Assembly: GCF_024679095.1 (NCBI RefSeq)
Contig: NW_026111784.1
Span: 69,501-133,500 of the forward strand
Origin: Eriocheir sinensis
Lineage: Eukaryota > Arthropoda > Malacostraca > Decapoda > Varunidae
Direction of reading: 5' to 3'
DNA length: 64,000 nt
Part shown: in pieces, positions 1-10,264 of the stretch
How the letters are laid out: each line of letters opens with the position of its first letter
Position numbering within the stretch: the stretch's first letter is position 1
The notes under the pieces: model-generated
The model's input: only the letters and a program-made list of their open reading frames with translations
The model's database searches: none
What the model was told of the DNA's origin: nothing
Made by a program: the position numbers and the translations under genes

Positions 1-1189
1 CGTTTTTTTTGTTCTTCTCGTGGTCAGGGTTGACCCAGGAGCTACGGGGTGAGGGACCGGCCGTGTACTCCGGGCGCCAGGCAGCGCAAGGCGAGACAGG
101 CTGACGCCTGTTTCGAGTGGGCTGGTACTGAGGGTACCGAGAGCCCGTTGGTGGGTGGTAGGCACCCCTATACTGCCTTCCATATGTGCAATCGCGAGCC
201 ATGTGTCCTACATACCCACAAGCATAACATGTGGGTGGCGTGGGCGCGTTCCCATATGGGCGTGTAGGTGGCGCGGCGTGCCGTCCTCCCCTTTGGGGTA
301 TCGGGTAACGTGACTGGCCTGGAGGGCGTGGAGGACGGGCTTGTGAGACATGTTTGGGTCCGGATGCCTGGGTGGAACAGACGTTCAGCACTTTTATTTC
401 TTTGGCGATATCGGCATCGGATAGCTTCGACTCTGGATAAGCTTTAATATACTCATACCCTTTCTTTAATACCTTCTGTGGGTCCCCCTTTTCTTCCTCC
501 GTTAAGATGAGTAAGAGGGCCGGAGGGAAAGCCTCTCTGAGCCGTAAAGCGGTTATCTCAGTTAGGAAACTGGCATTGTCAGGCTTGAGAGCGATCAACT
601 CGTCTCTCAATGTCTCCAGGCGGATGAGGAAGGTGCGGATGTTTTCTCCTGTCCGCCGTTTTGCCTCTCCCAATTCTTTCTGGAGGACCGAAAAGGTCCT
701 TACTGTGGAAACACACGTAGGAAGTCTTCCTTTACTATGTCCCAATCCTGTCCACATCTAGTGATACAACCGAGGAGATGATCGCGCGCTGCTCCCAGGG
801 CATATTGTTTGGCTAACTCAATCTTTCCGGTAGTGTCCCAATTTGCCTGTGTCCGGCTTTCAATATCCTCTATCCATTTCTTTGCTAGCTTATGGCATGG
901 GAGGTTTGGTGCTTTGCTACTTTTTTCTTCTCCACCACAAAAATATAAGAGTCCCTGCACTCTACTAAAATCATTCAAGGTATGACGGCTAAGTAGCGTG
1001 ACAAGATCATCATGGGCAAGGGTGATCGATTTTCCATCTCCTTTTTTGGGGGGAGGGTTCTTGCCTTCGTCTGGCATTTTTAACTCTAAAGTCTTATTCC
1101 CGTAATTCCAAGAATAACTGTCTTCTCCCTCGCTTTCGGATGTGGACATACACCAGTACAATACCAATATAAACCAATATAAATCGCAA

Positions 1190-1249
1190 GTTTCACCACA
1201 AGTTTCACCACATGTTTCACCACATGTTTCACCACATGTTTCACCACCC
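1190..1249. repeat. 12-bp tandem repeat, five copies
   Basis: Five consecutive 12-mers of the form GTTTCACCACAT (1190-1201, 1202-1213, 1214-1225, 1226-1237, 1238-1249) with one or two substitutions in the end copies. On the minus strand they read in frame as GETC repeats ahead of the likely gag start, so they are probably leader rather than protein. Confidence 0.9.
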
Positions 1250-1281
1250 CTGTGTGACCCGTAATCCGGGTCACACAGGGG
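1247..1281. other. Perfect 15-bp hairpin
   Basis: CCCCTGTGTGACCCG (1247-1261) and CGGGTCACACAGGGG (1267-1281) are exact reverse complements around the 5-base loop TAATC. The hairpin abuts the 12-bp repeats in the leader of the gag element. Role unknown; it could be an RNA structure in a retroelement leader or a relic of a small palindromic insertion. Confidence 0.85.
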
Positions 1282-1290
1282 AGACGACAC

Positions 1291-2187
1291 ACTGTTTGTA
1301 CTAGTGACACTTGACTTAAAATTCTGGTACTTTAGGAGTATTTAAAGGAGTTCGTAAATGGGGTGATGAAACGGTGTCGCCTTTCTTATATGTATTTTAT
1401 TCTACCTTAATACTACTTAATATTACAGAGGGTAAAAATATTGTTTAAACCAGCGACTGGCTTACTAGACTCAATGAGTCTTCAGGTTTTCTTTCACTAT
1501 TGGTTACTGACGTTAACACTGGTATAATATTGAGTAAAAACTCACACAATAAAGTATCATAGAAATATAATCCTAAGTAAAACTAAGATAATAGAACACA
1601 ATATATATGTTAGATACGCTTTCCTCTATGGTAATTCTTCAATCCATACTCACAGTAGCAAAGGTGAATGTTCTACCCATGTTGTCTAGGGAAGGACAAC
1701 TGAGTGTACAGAAACGAACAGAGTGCTGGTTGATCTGAGGTCAAGCCTGAAAAAATGCTTCTTATATAGGCATGACATACATACAGACATCGCGAGGGTA
1801 ATACGTCAGGCGTGTGAGTCATACATCAAACTCACACCGAGCTCATACAATAATCTACCTAACCGACATGCTTAATTCACGCGGTGACGCAGCTTTGTTT
1901 TCATAACATTTTGTTCCGCGGTTGATCGTGTTTTGGCCGCGGTTGATTGTGTTTTGGCTTAGAGAGATAAGCGGGTGCGTTAATGGGCAATTACAATTGT
2001 GTATAGGTTGGTAAATGAACAGTGCATTTGGGGACAATCATGTGTTGGAGTCCGTGTTGTGTTTTAGCGGTCGATACCGCTGTTGTCATCGGAAAATATT
2101 GCCGGTGAAGATGATGATGACACGAGTGGTGTCGCAGCCCTCGGGGCACCACAGGCGGAAGAAAGAGAAAAAGCTCCAGCAGCGTGA
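1291..2187. other. No gene recognised; AT-rich spacer with small repeats
   Basis: No convincing coding frame. It includes a short palindrome (AGACTCA-A-TGAGTCT, 1467-1481) and a 21-bp tandem duplication at 1916-1936 and 1937-1957 beginning CCGCGGTTGAT. It could contain the leader or LTR of the gag element to its left, but I cannot identify a terminal repeat because no second copy is in the window. Confidence 0.5.
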
Positions 2188-4529
2188 GAGTGCTTGGCGG
2201 TGGTGTCTGTTGTTGTGTGTGTGTGCCCGGCGGTGGTGTCTGTTGTTGTATGTGTGTGCCCGGCGGTGGTGTCTGTTGTGTGTGTGTGCCTGGCGGTGGT
2301 GTCTCTTGTATGTGTGTGTGTGCCCGGCGGTGGTGTATGTTGTTGTGTGTGTGTGCCTGGCGGTGGTGTCTGTTGTTGTGTGTGTGTGATTGGCGGTGGT
2401 GTCTGTTGTTGTGTGTGTTTGCTTGGCGGTGGCGTCTGTTGTTGTGTGTGTGTGCCCGGCGGTGGTGTCTGTTGTTGTGTGTGTGTGCCTGGCGGTGGTG
2501 TCTGTTGTTGTGTGTGTGTGCTTGGCGGTGGTGTCTGTTGTTGTGTGTGTGTGCCTGGCGGTGGTGTCTGTTGTTGTGTGTGTGCCTGGCGGTGGTGTCT
2601 GTTGTTGTGTGTGTGTGCTTGGCGGTGGTGTCTGTAGTTGTGTGTGTGAGTGCTTGGCGGTGGTGTCTGTTGTTGTGTGAGTGTGCCTGGCGGTGGTGTC
2701 TGTTGTGTGTGTGTGCCTGGCGGTGGTGTCTGTTGTTGTGTGTGTGTGCTTGGCGGTGGTGTCTGTTGTTGTGTGTGTGTGTGCTTGGCGGTGGTGTCTG
2801 TTGTTGTGTGTGTGTGCCCGGCGGTGGTGTCTGTTGTTGTGTGTGTGTGCTTGGCGGTGGTGTCTGTTGTTGTGTGTGTGCCCGGCGGTGGTGTCTGTTG
2901 TTGTGTGTGTGTGCCAGGCTGTGGTGTCTGTTGTTGTGTGTGTGTGCCCGTTGGTGGTGTCTGTTGTTGTGTGCGTGTGCCCGGCGGTGTCTGTTGTTGT
3001 GTGTGTGTGTGCCCGGCGGTGGTGTTTGTTGTTGTGTGTGTGCCGGCGGTGTTGTTGTTGTGTGTGCCCGGCGGTGGTGTCTGTTGTTGTGTGTGTGCCC
3101 GGCGCTGGTGTCTGTTGTTGTGTGTGTGTGCCCGTCGGTGGTGTCTGTTGTTGTTGTGTTTGTGCCTGGCGGTGGTGTTTGTTGGTGTGTGTGTGCCCGG
3201 CGGTGGTGTCTGTTGTTCTGTGTGTGTTCCCGTCGGTGTCTGTTGTTCTGTGTGTGTACCCGGCGGTGGTGTCTGTTGTTCTGTGTGTGTTCCCGGCGGT
3301 CGTGTCTGTTGTTCTGTGTGTGTGCCCGGCGGTGATGTCTGTTGTTCTGTGTGTGTACCCGGCGGTGGTGTCTGTTGTTCTGTGTGTGTTCCCGGCGGTG
3401 GTGTCTGTTGTTCTGTGTGTGTTCGGCGGTGGTGTCTGTTGTTCTGTGTGTTTTCCCGGCAGTGGTGTCTGTTGTGTTTGTGTACCCGGCGGTGGTGTCT
3501 GTTGTTCTGTACGTGTGCTCGGCGGTGGTGTCTGTTGTTGTGTGTGTGTGCCCGGCGGTGGTGTCTGTTGTTGTGTGTGTTTGCCGTTGGTGGTGTCTGT
3601 TGTTGTGTGTGTGTGCCCTGCGGTGGTGTCTGTTGTTGTGTGTGTGTGCCAGGCGGTGGTATTTGTTGTTGTGTGTGTGCCCGGCGGTGGTGTTTGTTGT
3701 TGTGTGCGTGTGCCCGGCGGTGGTGTTTGTTGTTGTGTGTGTGTGCCCCGCGGTGGTGTTTGTTGTTGTGTACGTGTGCCCGGCGGTGGTGTTTGTTGTT
3801 GTGTGTGTGTGCCCAGCGGTGGTGTCTGTTGTTAAGTGTGTGTGCCCGGCGGTGGTGTCTGTTGTTGTGTGTGTGTGCTTGGCGGTGGTGTTTGTTGTTG
3901 TGTGTGTGTACCCGGCGGTGGTGTCTGTTGTTCTATGTGTGTACCCGGCAGTGGTGTCTGTTGTGTTTGTGTACCCGGCGGTGGTGTCTGTTGTTCTGTA
4001 TGTGTGCTCGGCGGTGGTGTCTGTTGTTGTGTGTGTGTGCCCGGCGGTGGTGTCTGTTGTTGTGTGTTTGTGTTCCCGTTGGTGGTGTCTGTTGTGTGTG
4101 TGCCCGGCGGTGGTGTCTGTTGTTGTGTGTGTGTGCCCGGCGGTGGTGTCTGTTGTTCTGTGTGTGTACCCGGCGGTGGTGTCTGTTGTTCTGTGTGTGT
4201 TCCCGGCGGTGGTGTCTGTTGTTCTGTGTGTGTGTTCGGCGGTGGTGTCTGTTGTCCTGTGTGTTTTCCCGGGAATGGTGTCTGTCATGTGTGTGTGTGC
4301 CCGGCGGTGGTGTATGTTGTTGTGTGCGTGTGCCAGGCGGTGGTGTTTGTTGTTTTGTGTCCGTGTGCCCGGCGGTGGTGTTTGTTTTTGTGTGCGTGTG
4401 CCCGGCGGTGGTGATTGTTGTTGTGTGTGTGTGCCCCGCGGTGGTGTTTGTTGTTGTGTACGTGTGCCCGGCGGTGGTGTTTGTTGTTGTGTGTGTGTGC
4501 CCAGCGGTGGTGTCTGTTGTTATGTGTGT

Positions 4530-5630
4530 GTGCTTGGCAGTGGTGTTTGTTGTTGTGTGTGTGTACCCGGAGGTGGTGTCTGTTGTTCTGTGTGTGTACC
4601 CGGCAGTGGTGTCTGTTGTGTGTGTGTACCCGGCGGTGGTGTCTGTTGTTCTGTATGTGTGCTCGGCGGTGGTGTCTGTTGTTCTGTGTGTGTCCTCGGC
4701 AGTGGTGTCTGTTGTTCTGTGTGTGTGCCCGGCGGTTGTGTCTGTTGTTCTGTGTGTGTACCCGGCGGTGGTGTCTGTTGTTCTGTGTGTGTTCCCGGCG
4801 GTGGTGTCTGTTGTTCTGTGTGTGTGCCCGGGGGTGGTGTCTGTTGTTCTGTGTGTGTACCCGGCGGTGGTGTCTGTTGTTCCGTGTGTGTTCCCGGCGG
4901 TGGTGTCTGTTGTTCTGTTTGTGTGTTCGGCGGTGGTGTCTGTTGTTCTGTTTGTGTTCCCGGCGGTGGTGTCTGTTGTTGTGTGTGTGTGCTTGGCGGT
5001 GGTGTCTGTCGTTGTGTGTGTGTGGCCGGCGTAGGTGTCTGTCGTTGTGTGTGTGTGCCCGGCGGTGGTGTCTTTCGTTGTGAGTGTGTGCCCGGTGGTT
5101 TTGTCTGTTGTTGTGTGTGTGTGCCCTTCGGTGGTGTCTGTTGTTGTGCGTTTGTGCCCGGCGGTGGTGTGTGTCGTTGTGTGTGTGTGCTCGGCGTTGG
5201 TGTCTGTTGTTGTGTGTATGTGCTTAGCGGTGGTGTCTGTTGTTCTTTTTGTGTGTTCGGCGGTGGTGTCTGTTGTTCTGTTTGTGTTCCCGGCGGTGGT
5301 GTCTGTCATGTGTGTGTGTGCTCGGCGGTGGTGTCTGTCGTTGTGAGTGTGTGGCCGGCGTAGGTGTCTGTCGTTGTGGGTGGTTGCCCGGCGGTGGTCT
5401 CTGTCGTTGTGAGTGTGTGCCCAGTGGTTGTGTCTGTTGTTCTGTGTGTGTGCCCTTCGGTTGTGTCTGTTGTTGTGCGTTTGTGCCCGGCGGTGTTGTC
5501 TGTCGTTGTGTGTGTGTGCTCGGCGTTGGTGTCTGTTGTTGTGTGTCTGTGCTTATTGGTGGTGTCTGTTGTTGTGTTTGTGTGCCCCTTAGTGGTGTCT
5601 GTCATTTTGTGGGCGTGCCCAGCGGTGGTG
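4530..5630. repeat. Higher-order block A in the minisatellite
   Basis: About 1.1 kb whose variant order recurs at 9164-10264 at a constant offset of about 4,634 bp. Rare marker variants (the TCATG junction, GGCCGGCGTAGG, CCCTTCGG and GTCATTTTGTGGGC) occur in the same order in both. Within the block a 329-bp segment of ten units is itself tandemly repeated (marker positions 5035 and 5364). Confidence 0.8.
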
Positions 5631-5909
5631 TTTGTTGTTGTGTATGTGTGACCGGCGGTGGTGTCTATTTTTGTGTGTGTGTACCCGGCGGTGGTGTTTG
5701 TTGTTGTGTGTGTGTGCCCGGCGGTGGTGTTTGTTGTTGTGTGTGTGTGCCCGGCGGTGGTGTCTGTTGTTGTGTGTGTGTGCCCGGCGGTGGTGTCTGT
5801 TGTTGTGTGCGTGTGCCCGTAGGTGGTGTTTGTTGTTGTGTGTGTGTGCCTGGCGGTGGTGTTTGTTGTTGTGTGTGTGTGCCCGGCGGTGGTGTCTGTT
5901 GTTCTGTGT

Positions 5910-6760
5910 GTGTTCCCGGCGGTGGTGTCTGTTATTCTGTGTGTGTACCCGGCGGTGGTGTCTGTTGTTCTGTGTGTGTTCCCGGCGGTGGTGTCTGTTG
6001 TTCTGTGTGTGTGCCCGGCGGTGATGTCTGTTGTTCTGTGTGTGTACCCGGCGGTGGTGTCTGTTGTTCTGTGTGTGTTCCCGGCGGTGGTGTCTGTTGT
6101 TCTGTGTGTGTGTTCGGCGGTGGTGTCTGTTGTTCTGTGTGTTTTCCCGGCAGTGGTGTCTGTTGTGTTTGTGTACCCGGCGGTGGTGTCTGTTGTTCTG
6201 TATGTGTGCTCGGCGGTGGTGTCTGTTGTTGTGTGTGTGTGCCCGGCGGTGGTGTCTGTTGTTGTGTGTGTGTGCCGTTGGTGGTGTCTGTTGTTGTGTG
6301 TGCGTGTGCCCGGCGGTAGTGTCTGTTGTTGTGTGCGTGTGCCAGGCGGTGGTGTTTGTTGTTGTGTGCGTGTGCCTGGCGGTGGTGTTTGTTTTTGCTT
6401 GCGTGTGCCCGGCGGTGGTGATTGTTGTGTGTGTGTGTGCCCCGCGGTGGTGTTTGTTGTTGTGTACGTGTGCCAGGCGGTGGTGTTTGTTGTTGTGTGT
6501 GTGTGCCCAGCGGTGGTGTCTGTTGTTAAGTGTGTGTGCCCGGCGGTGGTGTCTGTTGTTGTCTGTGTGTGCTTGGCGGTGGTGTTTGTTTTTGTGTGTG
6601 TGTACCCGGCGGTGGTGTCTGTTGTTCTATGTGTGTACCCGGCAGTGGTGTCTGTTGTGTTTGTGTACCCGGCGGTGGTGTCTGTTGTTCTGTATGTGTG
6701 CTCGGCGGTGGTGTCTGTTGTTGTGTGTGTGTGCCCGGCGGTGGTGTCTGTTGTTGTGTG
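5910..6760. repeat. Higher-order block matching 3225-4060
   Basis: The series of units with TTCTGTGTGTGTACCC, GTTCGGCGG and TTTTCCCGGCAGTGG markers here repeats the series at about 3225-4060, with an offset of about 2,690 bp. This is a second, independent long-range duplication inside the array. Confidence 0.65.
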
Positions 6761-9163
6761 TGTGTGCCCGGCGGTGGTGTCTGTTGTTGTGTGTGCGTGT
6801 GCCCGGCGGTTGTGTCTGTTGTTGTGTGTGTGTGCCCGGCGGTGGTGTCTGTTGTTCTGTGTGTGTTCCCGGCGGTGGTGTCTGTTGTTGTGTGTGTGTT
6901 CCCGGCGGTGGTGTCTGTTGTTCTGTGTGTTTTCGGCGGTGGTGTCTGTTGTTCTGTGTGTGTGCTCGGCGGTGGTGTCTGTTGTTGTGTGCGTGTGCCA
7001 GGCGGTGGTGTTTGTTGTTGTGTGCGTGTGCCCGGCGGTGGTGTTTGTTGTTGTGTGCGTGTGCCCGGCGGTGGTGATTGTTGTTGTGTGTGTGTGTGCC
7101 CCGCGGTGGTGTTTGTTGTGTGTGTGCCCGGCGGTGGTGTTTGTTGTGTGTGTGTGCCCAGCGGTGGTGTCTGTTGTTGTGTGTGTGTGCCCGGCGGTGG
7201 TGTCTGTTGTTGTGTGTGTGTGCTTGGCAGTGGTGTTTGTTGTTGTGTGTGTGTACCCGGAGGTGGTGTCTGTTGTTCTGTGTGTGTACGCGGCAGTGGT
7301 GTCTGTTGTTGTGTGAGTGTGCCTGGCGGTGGTGTCTGTTGTTGTGTGTGTATGCCTGGCGGTGGTGTCTGTTGTTGTGTGTGTGTGTGCTTGGCGGTGG
7401 TGTCTGTAGCTGTGTGTGAGTGCTTGGCGGTGGTGTCTGTTGTTGTGTGTGTGTGCGCGGCGGTGGTGTCTGTTGTTGTGTGTGTGTGCGAGGCGGTGGT
7501 GTCTGTTGTTGTGTGTGTGTGCCCGGCGGTGGTGTCTGTTGTTGTGTATGTGTGCCAGGCTGTGGTGTCTGTTGTTATGTGTGTGTGTGCCCGTTGGTGG
7601 TGTCTGTTGTTGTGTGCGTGTGACCGGCGGTGGTGTGTGTTTTTGTGTGTGTGCCCGGCGGTGGTGTCTGTTGTTGTGTGTGTGTGCCCGACGGTGGTGT
7701 TTGTTGTTGTGTGTGTGCCCGGCGGTGGTGTCTGTTGTTGTGTGTGTGCCCGGCGGTGGTGTCTGTTGTTGTGTGCGTGTGCCCGTCGGTGGTGTTTGTT
7801 GTTGTGTGCGTGTGCCCGGCGGTGGTGTTTGTTTTTGTGTGTGTGTGTGCCCGGCGGTGGTGTCTGTTGTTCTGTGTGTGTGCCCGGCGGTGGTGTCTGT
7901 TGTTGTGTGTGTGTGCCCGGCGGTGGTGTCTGTTGTTGTGAGTTTGTGCCCGGCGGTGGTGTCTGTTGTTGTGTGTGTGTGCCCGGCGGTGGTGTCTGTT
8001 GTTCTGTGTGTGTGCCCGGCGGTGGTGTCTGTTGTTGTGTGTGTGCCCGGCGGTGGTGTCTGTTGTTGTGTGTGTGTTCGGCGGTGGTGTCTGCTGTTGT
8101 GTGTGTGTGCCCGGCGATGGTGTCTGTTGTGTGTGTGTGCCCGGCGGTGGTGTCTGTTGTTCTGTGTGTGTGCTCGGCGGTGGTGTCTGTTGTTGTGTGT
8201 GTGTGCCCGGCGGTGGTGTCTGTTGTTGTGTGTGTTTACCCGGCGTTGGTGTCTGTTGTTGTGTGTGTGTACCCAGCGGTGGTGTCTGTTGTTCTGTGTG
8301 TGCCAGGCGGTGGTGTTTGTTGTTGTGTGTGTGCCCGGCGGTGGTGTCTGTTGTTGTGTGTGTGTGCCCGGCGGTGGTGTCTGTTGTTCTGTGTGTGTGC
8401 CCGGCGGTGGTGTTTGTTGTTGTGTGTGCCCGGCGGTGGTGTTTGTTGTTGTGTGTGTGTGCCCAGCGGTGGTGTCTGTTGTTGTGTGTGTGCCCGGCGG
8501 TGGTGTCTGTTGTTGTGTGTGTGCCCGGCGGTGGTGTTTGTTGTTGTGTGTGTGCCCGGCGGTGGTGTCTGTTGTTGTGTGTGTGTGCCCGGTGGAGGTG
8601 GCTGTAGGTGTGGGTGTTTGAACGGCGGTGGTGTCTGTTGTTCTGTGTGTGTGATCGGCGGTGGTGTCTGTTGTTGTGTGTGTCCCCGGCGGTGGGGGCT
8701 GTTGTTCTGGGTGTGTGGCCGGCGGTGGTGTCTGTTGTTGTGTGTGTGTGCCCGGCGGTGGTGTCTGTTGTGTGTGTGTGCCCGGCGGTGGTGTCTGTTG
8801 TTCTGTGTGTGTACCCGGCGGTGGTGTCTGTTGTTCTGTGTGTGTTCCCGGCGGTGGTGTCTGTTGTTCTGTGTGTGTGTTCGGCGGTGGTGTCTGTTGT
8901 TCTGTGTGTGTTCCCGGCGGTGGTGTCTGTCATGTTTGTGTCTGCGCGGCGGTGGTGTCTGTTGTTGTGTGCGTGTGTGCGGCGGTGGTGTTTGTTGTTG
9001 TGTGGGTGTGCCCGGCGGTGGTGTTTGTTGTTTTGTGTTTGTGCCCGGCGGTGGTGTTTGTTGTTGTGTGCGTGTGCCCGGCGGTGGGGTTTGTTGTTGT
9101 GTGAGCGCGGCGGTGGTGTTTGTTGTTGTGTGTGTTCCCTGCGGTGGTGTCTGTTGTTGTGTG

Positions 9164-10264
9164 TGTGTGCTTGGCGGTGGTGTTTGTTGTTGTGTGTGTG
9201 TACCCGGCGGTGGTGTCTGTTGTTCTGTGTGTGTACCCGGCAGTGGTGTCTGTTGTGTGTGTACCCGGCGGTGGTGTCTGTTGTTCTGTATGTGTGCTCG
9301 GCGGTGGTGTCTGTTGTTCTGTGTGTGTCCTCGGCGGTGGTGTCTGTTGTTTTGTGTGTGTGCCCGGCGGTTGTGTCTGTTGTTCTGTGTGTGTACCCGG
9401 CGGTGGTGTCTGTTGTTCTGTGTGTGTTCCCGGCGGTGGTGTCTGTTGTTCTGTGTGTGTGCCCGGGGGTGGTGTCTGTTGTTCTGTGTGTGTACCCGGC
9501 GGTGGTGTCTGTTGTTCCGTGTGTGTTCCCGGCGGTGGTGTCTGTTGTTCTGTTTGTGTGTTCGGCGGTGGTGTCTGTTGTTCTGTTTGTGTTCCCGGCG
9601 GTGGTGTCTGTCATGTGTGTGTGTGCTCGGCGGTGGTGTCTGTCGTTGTGAGTGTGTGGCCGGCGTAGGTGTCTGTCGTTGTGGGTGTTTGCCCGGCGGT
9701 GGTGTCTGTCGTTGTGAGTGTGTGCCCGGTGGTTGTGTCTGTTGTTGTGTGTGTGTGCCCTTCGGTGGTGTCTGTTGTTGTGCGTTTGTGCCCGGCGGTG
9801 GTGTCTGTCGTTGTGTGTGTGTGCTCGGCGTTGGTGTCTGTTGTTGTGTGTCTGTGCTTAGCGGTGGTGTCTGTTGTTCTTTTTGTGTGTTCGGCGGTGG
9901 TGTCTGTTGTTCTGTTTGTGTTCCCGGCGGTGGTGTCTGTCATGTGTGTGTGTGCTCGGCGGTGGTGTCTGTCGTTGTGAGTGTGTGGCCGGCGTAGGTG
10001 TCTGTCGTTGTGGGTGTTTGCCCGGCGGTGGTCTCTGTCGTTGTGAGTGTGTGCCCGGTGGTTGTGTCTGTTGTTCTGTGTGTGTGCCCTTCGGTTGTGT
10101 CTGTTGTTGTGCGTTTGTGCCCGGCGGTGGTGTCTGTCGTTGTGTGTGTGTGCTCGGCGTTGGTGTCTGTTGTTGTGTGTCTGTGCTTAGCGGTGGTGTC
10201 TGTTGTTGTGTTTGTGTGCCCGTTAGTGGTGTCTGTCATTTTGTGGGCGTGCCCAGCGGTGGTG
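9164..10264. repeat. Higher-order block B (copy of block A)
   Basis: Second copy of the 4530-5630 block. The 329-bp ten-unit segment is again in tandem (marker positions 9669 and 9998; TCATG junctions at 9611 and 9940). A third, partial copy of the same marker series lies at about 12150-12400. Confidence 0.8.

Larger units (their letters stand above)
1..1290 (-). pseudogene. LTR-retrotransposon gag (Ty3/gypsy type), frameshifted and cut by the window edge
   Basis: A minus-strand frame runs 1290 to 700 and ends at TAA (700-702). A second minus frame, open from about 705 to position 1, continues the same protein, so an indel near 700-705 breaks it. The first part holds a helical capsid-like region (KKWIEDIES, DWDIVKEDFLRVFP). 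The second part continues with RTFSVLQKELGEAKRRTGEN and reaches a C-x2-C-x4-H-x4-C knuckle at 188-229 (C-YA-C-GYVG-H-MARD-C). That order is typical of retrotransposon Gag, which packages element RNA. The likely start is the ATG at 1149 (MSTSESEGED); the upstream frame to 1290 only translates a 12-bp repeat. Protease and RT would lie off the left edge. The gag identification is firm; the exact lineage is not. Confidence 0.75.
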
